Shown here in pieces: positions 51,725 through 60,650 of a DNA stretch of 64,000 nt; position 1 is the stretch's first letter, and each line of letters opens with the position of its first letter. The position numbers and the translations under genes are program-made. The stretch spans positions 806,001 through 870,000 of the forward strand of contig NZ_JAAWVT010000001.1 of the NCBI RefSeq assembly GCF_012271785.1. The letters run 5' to 3'. The DNA comes from Paeniglutamicibacter terrestris. GTDB lineage: Bacteria; Actinomycetota; Actinomycetes; Actinomycetales; Micrococcaceae. The notes beneath the pieces were generated by a model. The model worked only from the letters and a program-made list of their open reading frames with translations. It was not told where the DNA came from and did not search any database.

Positions 51725-53031
51725 ATACTCAGCTCGCTAAAAGCTGACGTTGCCCAGTCGATTTGGGCCCGTTCATCAGCCTCCTGCAAAATCTCCCATT
51801 GTCCGGCAAAGTCCATCTCACCAGGACCTGAGTTGCCCTCAAGTATGCTCGTGTCTGGAATCCCGTCACGTTCATCAGGATCGAGGACCTCCAGTGCCGC
51901 GGTATGAACTAACCAGACTTTCAACACTTCGCTCCATCCATAGAGGTCCGGGGAAGCATCCCCCCCGCACTCATGTTCGGAAACAGCTACCGCATAGGTG
52001 CTGGCTGCTGACTGGAGGGCACTCGAACGGGACTGTCCTGGTGTTGCGACGACATTGGCGACTCCCGCCGCGGACAACACAGGTTCTTGGTCACCACTTA
52101 CTGAAATGACCTTAGCGATCGTGGGCATCCCCACGGCCGCTAGCTCTGTGAACGTATCGGCGTACACCTGCCGTGTATCGCCCCGGGCCAATTGGACAGG
52201 AAGGAAGCAGACCTCCGGCGATGTGTTTGAACATTCCGCGTCCGATAGTGGGAGAGGTATCGTAGGGACGACTCCGATGTCCCGGGCAACGAAAAGCCCC
52301 AGCGAGGTCGCCAGCCCAAGTGTTGTTATGCCCGCGATTACGCGCATTCTTTTGTTTGTTCCACGTGGCGTCAACTTCCGGTCGGTGATACCCGTTGCCA
52401 TCAGGACAAACCCGAGGAAGGCCACAACAGAGAATGTCATCAAAGAGATGACAGCAGAAACGTCCATGGTTTCGTTCGCGGAACAACACCCTTCCAAAGC
52501 CACCCCGGCCAGGTACCGAACCGGAACAAAGTCGAAGCTCCACGCGAACCCCAGCCAGAGGTAAGAGATCGCCAACGCAAGCGGGACGGCAAAGAGCGAT
52601 CGCAGCCACGTGCCCATGAAGAACCCGATGCCGGCGTGGACGAACAATGCAGCAAGCAATCCTGCCGTGATTAGAACAGGGAATCCGTCCGGTGTGGGGC
52701 CAGCTTTGCTCAGCAGTAGGACAATGCCTACTATTTGGACAATGGCCCCTGCAGTAAGACACGGCCAGAGCCGAGCTGCAACGATCGATATCTTGCTGCG
52801 TACTGAAACCTCGGTCATCCCTCGGCTTGCACGATCGCGACCAGCTTCCATTGCGGCAGTGACGCTCACTAGCGACGCAGAAAAAATGAGCAGCAATGCC
52901 GAAGCCGCGACCGCAGATTCCCTGTGGGCAATGATTCGCTGGCTGGGAATATATTGCTGTATATAGAGGGTCGCCAGAATCACTCCCGGAGCCAGCAGCC
53001 ACCAAGCGGGCCGACGTGTGATGGGAAGCAT
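51685..53031 (-). CDS. ABC-associated membrane protein with large extracytoplasmic C-terminal domain
   Basis: 448 residues. Seven hydrophobic segments (about 10-26, 41-59, 88-107, 117-140, 146-163, 190-213, 229-248) followed by about 200 residues predicted outside the membrane, with Cys at DAECSN, EVCFLP and HECGG and a final SMCRVP, so possible disulphides. The start lies two bases after the ATPase stop. It is likely the permease partner of that ATPase. I do not recognise the exact family; a DUF7224-like label is a guess. Confidence 0.78.
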   Translation of the reverse strand: MLPITRRPAWWLLAPGVILATLYIQQYIPSQRIIAHRESAVAASALLLIFSASLVSVTAAMEAGRDRASRGMTEVSVRSKISIVAARLWPCLTAGAIVQIVGIVLLLSKAGPTPDGFPVLITAGLLAALFVHAGIGFFMGTWLRSLFAVPLALAISYLWLGFAWSFDFVPVRYLAGVALEGCCSANETMDVSAVISLMTFSVVAFLGFVLMATGITDRKLTPRGTNKRMRVIAGITTLGLATSLGLFVARDIGVVPTIPLPLSDAECSNTSPEVCFLPVQLARGDTRQVYADTFTELAAVGMPTIAKVISVSGDQEPVLSAAGVANVVATPGQSRSSALQSAASTYAVAVSEHECGGDASPDLYGWSEVLKVWLVHTAALEVLDPDERDGIPDTSILEGNSGPGEMDFAGQWEILQEADERAQIDWATSAFSELSMCRVPAPIKPGQK

Positions 53032-53033
53032 CC

Positions 53034-53789
53034 TCAGATCTCACCTTCCACGAAAGCGGCATAGGCCAAGCGGACCCGATCTCGGGGGTCTACGGCGCTG
53101 ACAGGTGCCGCTGCCATGAAATCGCTGACGGATCCGCTAAACCTGACGCTCCCGTCGACGAGCACGACGACATGATTGAATGAGCCATCAATGTCCTCTG
53201 TCTGGTGAGTCGAAACCACGGTAATGTGATCGTCGTTGAGCGAGGCCAAGATTTGACGGAATCTTTCGCGTTGTCCCGGGTCAAGGCCTGCGGTGGGTTC
53301 ATCGAGGAGAACCACGCCGGCCCGGTGAACTAGGGCACCGGCCAAGCCGAGGCGTCTCTGCTGTCCGCCCGATAGTTCAGTGGCCTTCCTATGAGATATC
53401 TCCTCCAGCCCGACGGCGGAGACTGCATGGGGCGCTCTGTGTTTGAGCGCTGCGCGCGACATCCCTTTGAGCCAGCCTGCATAGCTGACATGCTCTATGA
53501 CGCTGAGTCCGGCTACAGGGGAGAAATCTTGAGGTAGCCATGCCACACGTCGGCGGAATTTTCGCAACTGACGAGAGTTAACCTGATTCCCGCTTGAGTC
53601 GGTTACCTCAATGGTTCCTGCTGACGGGGAAAGTACGCTTGCCATCAGGGAAATCAGGGTGGATTTTCCTGCACCGTTCGGACCCAGTAGTGCTGTTTTT
53701 CCGGGAAGGAATTTAACGTTCAGATTTTGAAAAATTCGCACTTTAGACGAATAAGAAAAATTTACTGAGGAAATATCAATTTTTTTCAT
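53034..53789 (-). CDS. ABC transporter ATPase of the secreted-protein cassette
   Basis: 251 residues. Walker A GPNGAGKS (36-43), signature LSGGQQRRLG, Walker B VVLLDEPTAGLDP, and the H-loop in VVSTHQTED. This is the ABC-2/bacitracin-type export ATPase group, not an importer. Its ATG overlaps the stop of the secreted protein gene (TAATG), so the two are translated in step. Codons near the 5' end are AT-rich (FSYSSKVRIFQN), unlike most of the window. Confidence 0.92.
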   Translation of the reverse strand: MKKIDISSVNFSYSSKVRIFQNLNVKFLPGKTALLGPNGAGKSTLISLMASVLSPSAGTIEVTDSSGNQVNSRQLRKFRRRVAWLPQDFSPVAGLSVIEHVSYAGWLKGMSRAALKHRAPHAVSAVGLEEISHRKATELSGGQQRRLGLAGALVHRAGVVLLDEPTAGLDPGQRERFRQILASLNDDHITVVSTHQTEDIDGSFNHVVVLVDGSVRFSGSVSDFMAAAPVSAVDPRDRVRLAYAAFVEGEI

Positions 53790-54214
53790 TAGAAGTACTG
53801 TTTGACTGACTTCGCCGTTAGTTTTACCCCGCTATCGTGGTTGGCGACTTTGGAGAGCGTAAAGTAGTAGCGATCGGACCGCTGCATCTCTCCCCAATTG
53901 AATGTGCCACAGTTGCTTGTTTTCGCGCCCATATTTTGGTCGGGAAAAAGCCCCTTTTCGTTGAATAGGTTCAGTGTCACACTGCCCACGGGCTTTGGGG
54001 TGCTCCATGTCTCCGTGCAGGTTGTTAGCACCGTTCTGGTGGCAGCCTTGTCGGTGTGACTATCCTGCCATGAGCGGGATTTGAAGCCAGTTAGTGCATT
54101 TGTGATTTTAGACTGCCAGTCACCTTCGGCCATCGCTGGGCTTGCGGCGGCTATGGATGCCCCACCCGCGAGAATTGCCACCAGGGCGCCGGTTCGAATC
54201 TTTTTGCCCAACAT
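53789..54214 (-). CDS. Small secreted protein with two cysteines, unknown
   Basis: 141 residues from ATG 54214, chosen because GGAGG lies five bases upstream; the ATG 12 bases earlier has no site. Residues 1-29 are a signal peptide (KK, hydrophobic core, ASPAMA before the cut). The mature 112 residues hold a central GFKSRSWQDSHTDKAAT and C66 and C102, a likely disulphide, ending RYYFTLSKVANHDSG. The size and ABC linkage recall lactococcin-972-type gene sets, but sequence likeness is limited. It may be a bacteriocin, a signal or a surface protein. Confidence 0.75.
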   Translation of the reverse strand: MLGKKIRTGALVAILAGGASIAAASPAMAEGDWQSKITNALTGFKSRSWQDSHTDKAATRTVLTTCTETWSTPKPVGSVTLNLFNEKGLFPDQNMGAKTSNCGTFNWGEMQRSDRYYFTLSKVANHDSGVKLTAKSVKQYF

Positions 54215-54621
54215 GACAGCCTCCATTGTTTGGCTAAATTTTATGTTCACCAAGTTTTTATCCAACTTGATTCCACTAGAGCATCGATTGTCGTCGGAAC
54301 TGCCCGCTGACAAGAGACGATATGTAGATCGTATAGAATTTTTGGCCATGGCGAGGAGATTGTCAAATCGAAATATTTGTCAATATTCTCCGAATAACAC
54401 AGATAATCGTCTTCTCAACCCTTCCATTGAACGTCATCTTCAGATGTAGAGAGTTACCGATGATCAGAAATCTAAACGATGAGGTCTAAGTCGAAACGGG
54501 ACCGCCGCAGAAAGCGGAAAAATCGTACGTTAATGGCGAGCTGATCCCGTTGGCGACTGGGCTACAACTTGCCAATGGAAGCCCATTACCGGTACCAGAC
54601 CCCAGCGCCGAACAGCAGAAA
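54215..54621. other. AT-rich upstream region of the secreted-protein cassette
   Basis: About 400 bases with markedly low GC (for example 54226-54420) and no plausible gene. It must hold the promoter of the leftward cassette. The contrast in composition with both sides suggests acquired DNA. No repeats at its ends and no integrase were found. Confidence 0.5.
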
Positions 54622-54667
54622 AGGCACGTTCTCTTCACCCTAGCGAACGGGTGAAGAGAACGTGCCT
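54622..54667 (-). terminator. Perfect 19-base hairpin terminator
   Basis: AGGCACGTTCTCTTCACCC (54622-54640) is exactly mirrored at 54649-54667, eight-base loop; leftward reading continues into TTTTCTG. It ends the leftward epimerase/Gfo-Idh/permease transcript 18 bases after the epimerase stop. Confidence 0.9.
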
Positions 54668-54684
54668 ACTGTGCCTCCCTGGCC

Positions 54685-55611
54685 TTAGTGGCTTAGCACC
54701 GGCTTCGGCTGATTCACCAGCTCAGTGCGCCAACTGCGCTTGGGCTCCCAACCCAGGACGGTGCGGGCGCGCTCGATGCTGAAGGCGGGAGCGGCTCCGG
54801 TTAATCCGGCCGCCAATGTTTCGCTGCCCGGCACATAGTGCGGCAGCAATTCGCTGAGCGGTCGGGTAGCTAGGGCATCCGCTGCACCCACAAAGAAGGT
54901 GGACCCGTTCTGAATTGAATCCATCTTCACCAGCAGCAACAAAAGGAAGTCGGTGACATCGCGGGCATCCACGTAGTTAAACAGCGAGGGTGCAGCGAGC
55001 TGTGGATCTTCGAGTCGTTCGGTAACGGTGTGCCCCTGCTGGGTCGGCGCCCCTTGCCATTCTTCCGGTGCGATCACGTAACAAGGACGGAAGGAAGCGA
55101 AGCGTGCCGTCTCACCGTACTCGGCGGCAAACATGGCAGCGACCTGTTCGGCCACCAATTTGGACAGACCGTAGGCATTCCATGGACGCGGGATGGTGTC
55201 CTCGGTGATGGGGAAGGAATCGGGTAACCACCCGGCAGGTGCTCCATAACCGATGACGGTGGGGCTGGAGGCCAGCACGATCCGCCGGCATCCCGCAGCC
55301 AGCGCTGCGGCGGTGACATTGTGTGCGATCGTCGCGTTGGTCTTCAGAATCACTGGTTCCGGTGCGCTGAAGGGTACGGCGATGGCGGCCAGGGAGATCA
55401 CTGCCTCCGGACGCACCGAGACAAAGGCCTCGAAGGTTTTCTCGGTGTCCATCAGGTCCACGGCGAGGTAGTTGGCCCCGGGCTCTGGGGCCTCGGGCAG
55501 GTGCTGGTCAATAGAGGTGACTCTATGGCCGGCGGCCAGCAGTCCTGCCACCACGCTGCGTCCAAGTCGTCCCGAGCCGCCGGTCACCAGAATGTGTTCG
55601 CTATATCCCAT
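54685..55611 (-). CDS. NAD-dependent epimerase/dehydratase (extended SDR)
   Basis: 308 residues from ATG 55611. ILVTGGSGRLGRSVVAGLLA binds NAD; SLAAIAVPFSAPEP, LASSPTVIGYG and Y-x-x-x-K in AYGLSKLVAEQ complete the extended-SDR site. The family epimerises or oxidises sugars, often nucleotide-linked, but catabolic members act on free sugar acids. It follows the Gfo/Idh gene by 10 bases in the permease operon. Confidence 0.88.
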   Translation of the reverse strand: MGYSEHILVTGGSGRLGRSVVAGLLAAGHRVTSIDQHLPEAPEPGANYLAVDLMDTEKTFEAFVSVRPEAVISLAAIAVPFSAPEPVILKTNATIAHNVTAAALAAGCRRIVLASSPTVIGYGAPAGWLPDSFPITEDTIPRPWNAYGLSKLVAEQVAAMFAAEYGETARFASFRPCYVIAPEEWQGAPTQQGHTVTERLEDPQLAAPSLFNYVDARDVTDFLLLLLVKMDSIQNGSTFFVGAADALATRPLSELLPHYVPGSETLAAGLTGAAPAFSIERARTVLGWEPKRSWRTELVNQPKPVLSH

Positions 55612-55621
55612 GTCCGCCAAC

Positions 55622-57001
55622 CTATCGCCCCGCCGGAACCGGGTGCGCACTCTTCGCAATGCCCAGTTCCAGCCCGAGATCCGCCACGTCCACCGGAGAT
55701 CCGGTGCTCAGCGAATCGTTGCCGGCAATGCCCACGGCAATCGCCGCAACCCCGTCGCTCAGACCCGCGGGACGGGCGTAGTCATCTTCGACGGCGCCGC
55801 GGAAGATGTCGGCGAGCAGGAGCTTATCCCCACCACCGTGGCTTCCCTCGCCGTTGCGGATCTCCAGTTCCACCGCGGCTTCCCAGTGCCGTTGCAACAC
55901 CAGCCGCTCGCCGCGGCGGCGCACCAGAGAATCCTGCCCGTCCACCGAGACCGAGGGGTCCACCGGGGATCCGCCGGCGGCCGGGAGCACCGCTGCGCGT
56001 TCGATAACATCCAACTCGAGTCGCCCCTCGGTGCCGTTGATGGCCACCCGGTAGCCCTCCCAGGGGCTGTGAGCGTTCAGCGAATAGGTGAGCAGTGCAC
56101 CACGGGCGTAGGTGACGGTCAGTGCCAGGTTGTCCTCGATGTTGATCTCGCCGCTGAACACGTCCTGGTCGCGCCGATAGCCATCCAGGTGTTCGTTATC
56201 TAGGTAGAGGCCCTTCAGCTTCGGGTCACTGCGCAAGTCCAGGGCAAACGGATCGGCTTGCGAACCTTCAAAGGTCCCGCGTTCGTGCTCGCGGTGCTGC
56301 CCGCGATCCGCCGCATTCTCCGGGCCATAGAAGGCCAGAGATCCGGCGGCGTAGACGCGCGCCGGGACATCATCGAGCCACCAGTTGACCAGGTCAAAGT
56401 GGTGGCTGGACTTGTGAATCAGCAGGCCACCGGAGTTCGCTTTCTGCCGGTGCCAGCGTCGGAAGTAGTCGGCCCCGTGGACGGTGTCCAGCATCCAGGT
56501 GAAGTCCACCGAGGTGACCTTCCCGATTTGCCCCTCAAGCAGCGCCTTTTTCAGCGCGGTGTTCCGCGGGGAATAGCGGTAGTTAAACGTCACGATCACC
56601 TTGCGCCCGGTCGCCTCGGCGGTGTTGGTGATGCGTTGGGCGTCTGCGGCATTGATGGTCAGCGGCTTTTCCACCACCACGTCGGCGCCGGCCTCAAGGG
56701 CGGTGCAGATCATCTGGGCGTGGGTGAAATCGGGGGTGGTAACAATGAGCCGGTTGATGTTCTTCGAGCGAATGAAATCGGCCAGATCCGCGGGGGCGAA
56801 GCCCTCGATTTTCTCGCCGTAGCTCTGCTCGATGAGGTCCTCGAAATATTCGAGGCGGCCGGGATTGGTGTCGCTCAGCCCCACGAGTTCCGCCACGTCG
56901 GCGTGCTCACCCAGAATGGCATGGATGTACATCTCGCACCGATTACCGGTGCCAACGATGGCGTAGCGGCTTCGTGCCTGGGGTGTGTCCTCGAATTGCA
57001 C
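55622..57001 (-). CDS. Gfo/Idh/MocA-family oxidoreductase (long form)
   Basis: 459 residues. YAIVGTGNRCEMYIHAI is the nucleotide loop, EKP in DVVVEKPLTINAADAQR, the active-site His region in LLIHKSSHHFDLVNWWLDD. The C-terminal part is longer than usual and contains an insert (about 250-290) and a GGGDKLLLADIFRG segment. It lies downstream of the two permease genes on one transcript, so it probably acts first on the imported sugar. Substrate unknown. Confidence 0.9.
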   Translation of the reverse strand: MQFEDTPQARSRYAIVGTGNRCEMYIHAILGEHADVAELVGLSDTNPGRLEYFEDLIEQSYGEKIEGFAPADLADFIRSKNINRLIVTTPDFTHAQMICTALEAGADVVVEKPLTINAADAQRITNTAEATGRKVIVTFNYRYSPRNTALKKALLEGQIGKVTSVDFTWMLDTVHGADYFRRWHRQKANSGGLLIHKSSHHFDLVNWWLDDVPARVYAAGSLAFYGPENAADRGQHREHERGTFEGSQADPFALDLRSDPKLKGLYLDNEHLDGYRRDQDVFSGEINIEDNLALTVTYARGALLTYSLNAHSPWEGYRVAINGTEGRLELDVIERAAVLPAAGGSPVDPSVSVDGQDSLVRRRGERLVLQRHWEAAVELEIRNGEGSHGGGDKLLLADIFRGAVEDDYARPAGLSDGVAAIAVGIAGNDSLSTGSPVDVADLGLELGIAKSAHPVPAGR

Positions 57002-57055
57002 GTACGTGGGCCTTTCCTCGGTGGTTCAGTCGGTGGGTCTGCTGGAGGTGCGTGG

Positions 57056-58051
57056 TTATTTCATGCCGGTGGTGGCGATGCCCTTGACCAGGAATTTCTG
57101 GCCCAGGACGAAGGCAATGAACACCGGCAGCAGGGTCACGATCGACATCGCGAACAGTGAGCCCCAGTTAGATTCGCTCGTGGCATCAACAAAGGCGCGC
57201 AGCGCGACCGGAACGGTGAACATGTCCGGATCGGTCAGGTAGATCAGCGAGGAGAAGAAGTCGCTCCAAGTCCAGATGAAGGTGAAGATCGTGGTGGTGG
57301 CCAGGGCCGGAATCATCAGCGGCAGGATCACCTGGAGGAAGATGCGCGGGTGACCGGCGCCGTCGATGCGGGCCGCCTCATCGATGTCGCGCGGAATGCC
57401 GCGGATGAACTGCACCATCAGGAAGATGAAGAAGGCATCGGTGGCCAACAGCTTGGGCACGATTAGAGGCAAGAAGGTATTGACCCACCCGAGCTGCGAG
57501 AACATGATGTACTGCGGCACGATGATCACGTGGATCGGCAGCATGATGGTCATCAACATGATCGCGAAGAACAGGCCCTTGAACCTGAACTCAAGCCGGG
57601 CGAAGGCGTAGGCGGCCATGGAGCAGGAGACCAGGTTGCCGATGATGGAGCCCAGGACCACAATCGCGGAGTTGAGCATGAAGTGCCCGAACGGGTGCGA
57701 AAGTGAGTTCCAGCCCTCCGAATAGTTTTGCCATTCGAAGGTCTGCAGGAACAGTCCCGGTTCGCGGAAAATGACGTCGGTGGGGCGCAGCGAGCTGACC
57801 ACCATCCAGAGCAACGGGTAGATCATCACCGAAGCCACCGCGATGATCATCAGGTGCTTGAGCAGCGACCTGAGCACCGAGTACTTGGCCTTGCGTTCCC
57901 TGCGGCGCAGGGCCCGCAGGCGGTTGCGTTGTTCGCGGGGAAGTCGTTCTTCATCCAGCGCTGCCTGCGCGGCGATCAATTCGAATTGTTCATCCGCGCT
58001 CGTGGCTGCCTTCTGGTCGTCCTTGAGAGGGGATTTGATTTGCTCAGTCAT
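57056..58051 (-). CDS. Sugar ABC permease, MalG-like
   Basis: 331 residues, long charged N-terminal tail (about 1-60) and six helices. Coupling-loop signature IDEAARIDGAGHPRIFLQVI and the ending FLVKGIATTGMK are typical of CUT1 permeases. It overlaps the MalF-like gene by eight bases and forms the channel with it. Confidence 0.92.
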   Translation of the reverse strand: MTEQIKSPLKDDQKAATSADEQFELIAAQAALDEERLPREQRNRLRALRRRERKAKYSVLRSLLKHLMIIAVASVMIYPLLWMVVSSLRPTDVIFREPGLFLQTFEWQNYSEGWNSLSHPFGHFMLNSAIVVLGSIIGNLVSCSMAAYAFARLEFRFKGLFFAIMLMTIMLPIHVIIVPQYIMFSQLGWVNTFLPLIVPKLLATDAFFIFLMVQFIRGIPRDIDEAARIDGAGHPRIFLQVILPLMIPALATTTIFTFIWTWSDFFSSLIYLTDPDMFTVPVALRAFVDATSESNWGSLFAMSIVTLLPVFIAFVLGQKFLVKGIATTGMK

Positions 58052-58973
58052 CGTAGAACACCCAATACTTTGAAGCTAGGAAGTTGACAGCCGTGAACGC
58101 ACCGACAATGACCACCAGCAGCCAGGCAATGGCCGAGGCGTAGCCCATATCGAATCGTCCGAAGCCCTGTTGGTAGAGGTAGAGCGTGAAGAACATGGTC
58201 GAGTCCGAGGGCCCGCCCTTGCCACCGGAGACGATAAACGCCTGGGTGAAGGACTGGAAGGCACCGATGACCTGCAGGACCAGGTTGAAGAAGATGATCG
58301 GGCTGATCATCGGCAGCGTGATGGTCACAAATTGACGGAATCGTGAGGCACCGTCGATCGATGAGGCCTCGTAGTACATCACCGGAACCTGGCGCAGGGC
58401 GGCCAGGAAGATGATCATGGGAGATCCGAAGGTCCACACGTTAAGCAGGATCAGCGTTCCCAGTGCGGTGTTTGGGTCCGAGATCCAGCCCGGACCCTGA
58501 ATGCCGATCATGGCCAAGAACTGGTTAACCAGTCCGCTGGTGCCGAAGATCTGCTTCCACAGCACCGCGATGGCCACGGAAGAACCGAGCAGCGAGGGCA
58601 GATAGAAGATCGAACGGTAAATGGCCAACCCGCGCATGCCGCGGTTCAGGAGCAGGGCGACGCCCAGAGCCAGTGCCAACTGCAAGGGAACACCCACCAG
58701 GACGTAGATGAAGGTGACCTTCAGCGAGTTGTGGAGTCGCGCGTCCCCCATCATCCGCTCAATGTTCTCAAAGCCACTCCAGACCGGAGCCTGCAAGAGG
58801 TTGTAGTCGGTGAAGGAGAGGTAAAGCGACATGAACATCGGACCGATGGTGATGGCCACCAGCCCGATCAGCCAAGGCAACAGGAACCAATAGGCTGCCT
58901 TATTATCCTTGTGTTTGATCTTGGTCCGCCCCGAACTCCTTTTGAGTTGGGAGAGTTCTCCGAGAGCACTCAT
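58044..58973 (-). CDS. Sugar ABC permease, MalF-like
   Basis: 309 residues from ATG 58973; longer in-frame extension would cross the LacI operator and is rejected. Six helices; coupling loop YYEASSIDGASRFRQFVTIT. It begins with a basic tail (LKRSSGRTKIKHKDNKAAY). First gene of the permease/Gfo-Idh/epimerase operon. Operator 59062-59078 lies about 90 bases upstream. Probable partner of the binding protein at 39729-41006; the ATPase must come from elsewhere. Confidence 0.92.
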   Translation of the reverse strand: MSALGELSQLKRSSGRTKIKHKDNKAAYWFLLPWLIGLVAITIGPMFMSLYLSFTDYNLLQAPVWSGFENIERMMGDARLHNSLKVTFIYVLVGVPLQLALALGVALLLNRGMRGLAIYRSIFYLPSLLGSSVAIAVLWKQIFGTSGLVNQFLAMIGIQGPGWISDPNTALGTLILLNVWTFGSPMIIFLAALRQVPVMYYEASSIDGASRFRQFVTITLPMISPIIFFNLVLQVIGAFQSFTQAFIVSGGKGGPSDSTMFFTLYLYQQGFGRFDMGYASAIAWLLVVIVGAFTAVNFLASKYWVFYDD

Positions 58974-59061
58974 GAACCTGCCTTTGCTGTGGTGCCGCGG
59001 GCAGGAACATTGCTCCTGTTGGGCGGACGATGGACGTTCAACATACTCGTTCTCCTGATTT

Positions 59062-59078
59062 GGGAAAGCGGTTTCCGG
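59062..59078. promoter_or_regulatory. LacI-family operator 3 (permease operon)
   Basis: GGGAAAGCGGTTTCCGG, sharing 14 consecutive bases (GGAAAGCGGTTTCC) with the operator before the binding-protein gene 18 kb away. It links both transport pieces to one repressor. Confidence 0.82.
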
Positions 59079-59117
59079 CGTTGCATCTACACTAAACGCA
59101 GCACGATGTGACGTCAA

Positions 59118-59374
59118 ACACCCTAAAGTGATTTTTGCTCAAGAACGACTCCATTTCCGCAGTCTCCACAACATCCCGGACCCGTCTAGCCCCTACTGGC
59201 CTAGGTAATGCGGGTGCGCGGATCGAGACCATGCCCATATGGCATCGACCCATCCACTTTTGGTTCTAGACAGCGCATGGACGCGACCCTATATTCGGGT
59301 GGTGTGGGAAGCCGCCCCATGTCCGCCCGGCAATCTGCCACATAAAAAACCACACTTTCTGATGGAGCCTCCCC
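59118..59374. other. Intergenic region between divergent operons
   Basis: No gene, repeat or clear operator is visible apart from the promoter needed by the rightward enolase-superfamily gene. GC is slightly lower than in neighbouring genes. Confidence 0.4.
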
Positions 59375-60556
59375 ATGCCAGCGACAGATCCGCAGCCCGA
59401 GCACATCATTAGATCGGTGGAGCTGCTGCGAGTATCCATGCCCTTTAACGCTGCCCGCAGCACCGAACCGACGCACGAGAGCATTGATGAATTCAACGCC
59501 TCCTCACGTACCTTCACCTCCATGGAATCCCTGATGGTTAAGGTGACAACCGACGGAGGACTCATCGGCTGGGGCGAGGCGTTCGGACACAAGGTCAACG
59601 AGGTTACCTGGAGCGCCCTTGGATCACTTGTTGCCCCGTTCTACCTGAACAAAGCCGTGGATCCCGAGGCCCTGAACGATCAGGCGCAACGCGCCTTTCA
59701 TGCCTTTGGCCGCACCGGGCCGGTCCTCTACGCCATTTCCGCCCTCGACATTGCCCTGTGGGATATCAAGGCACAAATCGCCGGCAAGCCACTGCGCCAA
59801 TTGCTGAAGCCCTCGGCCCGGAACAACATTGGCGCCTATGCCAGCCTGGTGCACTACGGCGAGGACCCCTCCGAGGTGGCCGCACAGATTTCCCGCGGCC
59901 AAGATCTTGGCTTCACCGCCTTCAAATTACATGAGTCCAGCTATGAGGCGATTGCCGCGGCCAGAAAGCAGGCGGGAGCCGAGGCACCGCTGATGGTGGA
60001 CGTGAATTGCCGGTGGAACGAGGCCGACGCGGCCGCCGCCATCGATTCGTTTCTCCCCCTGAACCTGTCGTGGTTGGAGGAACCGCTCTGGCCGCCGGAC
60101 GATGTGGCCGCGCACCGTCGACTGAGTGCCCGCGGAATTCCATTGGCCGGCGGCGAAAATGCCTCGGGAGTCCAGGGCCTGGATGCGGCGCTGGAGGGTG
60201 GAGCACTGTCTGTGGCCCAGCCGAGTCTTGGCAAGATCGGCGGCATCAGTTCCATGTTGCATTACCTGGAACCGCGCACCGATGCGGCTGCCGTGGTTCC
60301 GCACTGCTTCTACTACGGACCGGCGCAGGTGGCCACGGCCCAGTTCATTGCCGCCATGTCCACGGAAGTTTCCTTGGAATTCCCGTTGCTGATCTGGGAC
60401 GAACATCTGCATCCACTGCATGCCGCCCGGGCAATGATTGATCTCCCGGACTCCATCGGTCTTGGATTCACCCCGGATCTGGACGTGCTGGAAAAGTACT
60501 TGATTGACCGAGTGGTTGTGGGCGACCCGGCGACCGTTGACCTCGCCGGACTCTAG
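59375..60556 (+). CDS. Mandelate racemase/muconate lactonizing-like dehydratase
   Basis: 393 residues, enolase superfamily. Metal ligands D209 (VDVNCRW), E235 (LEEPLWPP) and E261 (GGENASG), with H310 (VVPHCFYYG) in the far strand. The usual KxK acid/base pair is K184-x-H186 (FKLHESS), an uncommon variant. It probably dehydrates or cyclises a sugar acid. Glycerate kinase follows after 94 bases, suggesting the product ends as glycerate. Not recognised as a named enzyme. Confidence 0.87.
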   Translation: MPATDPQPEHIIRSVELLRVSMPFNAARSTEPTHESIDEFNASSRTFTSMESLMVKVTTDGGLIGWGEAFGHKVNEVTWSALGSLVAPFYLNKAVDPEALNDQAQRAFHAFGRTGPVLYAISALDIALWDIKAQIAGKPLRQLLKPSARNNIGAYASLVHYGEDPSEVAAQISRGQDLGFTAFKLHESSYEAIAAARKQAGAEAPLMVDVNCRWNEADAAAAIDSFLPLNLSWLEEPLWPPDDVAAHRRLSARGIPLAGGENASGVQGLDAALEGGALSVAQPSLGKIGGISSMLHYLEPRTDAAAVVPHCFYYGPAQVATAQFIAAMSTEVSLEFPLLIWDEHLHPLHAARAMIDLPDSIGLGFTPDLDVLEKYLIDRVVVGDPATVDLAGL

Positions 60557-60650
60557 GTCTGGCGCCACACCGCTAGGATAACCGTCGGCGCACGACCGCA
60601 TGGCGGAATCGCTTCCCTTAGCTCATCTCACCACCAACAAAGGCCTTCCG

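Noticed and set aside
53789-54214. Firm naming as a lactococcin-972 bacteriocin
   Set aside because: Only the gene context and signal peptide agree; the mature sequence is longer and not clearly alike.
55321-56203. Rightward frames opposite the epimerase and Gfo/Idh genes
   Set aside because: Arg/Pro-rich low-complexity translation and no start signals; the leftward genes have clear motifs.
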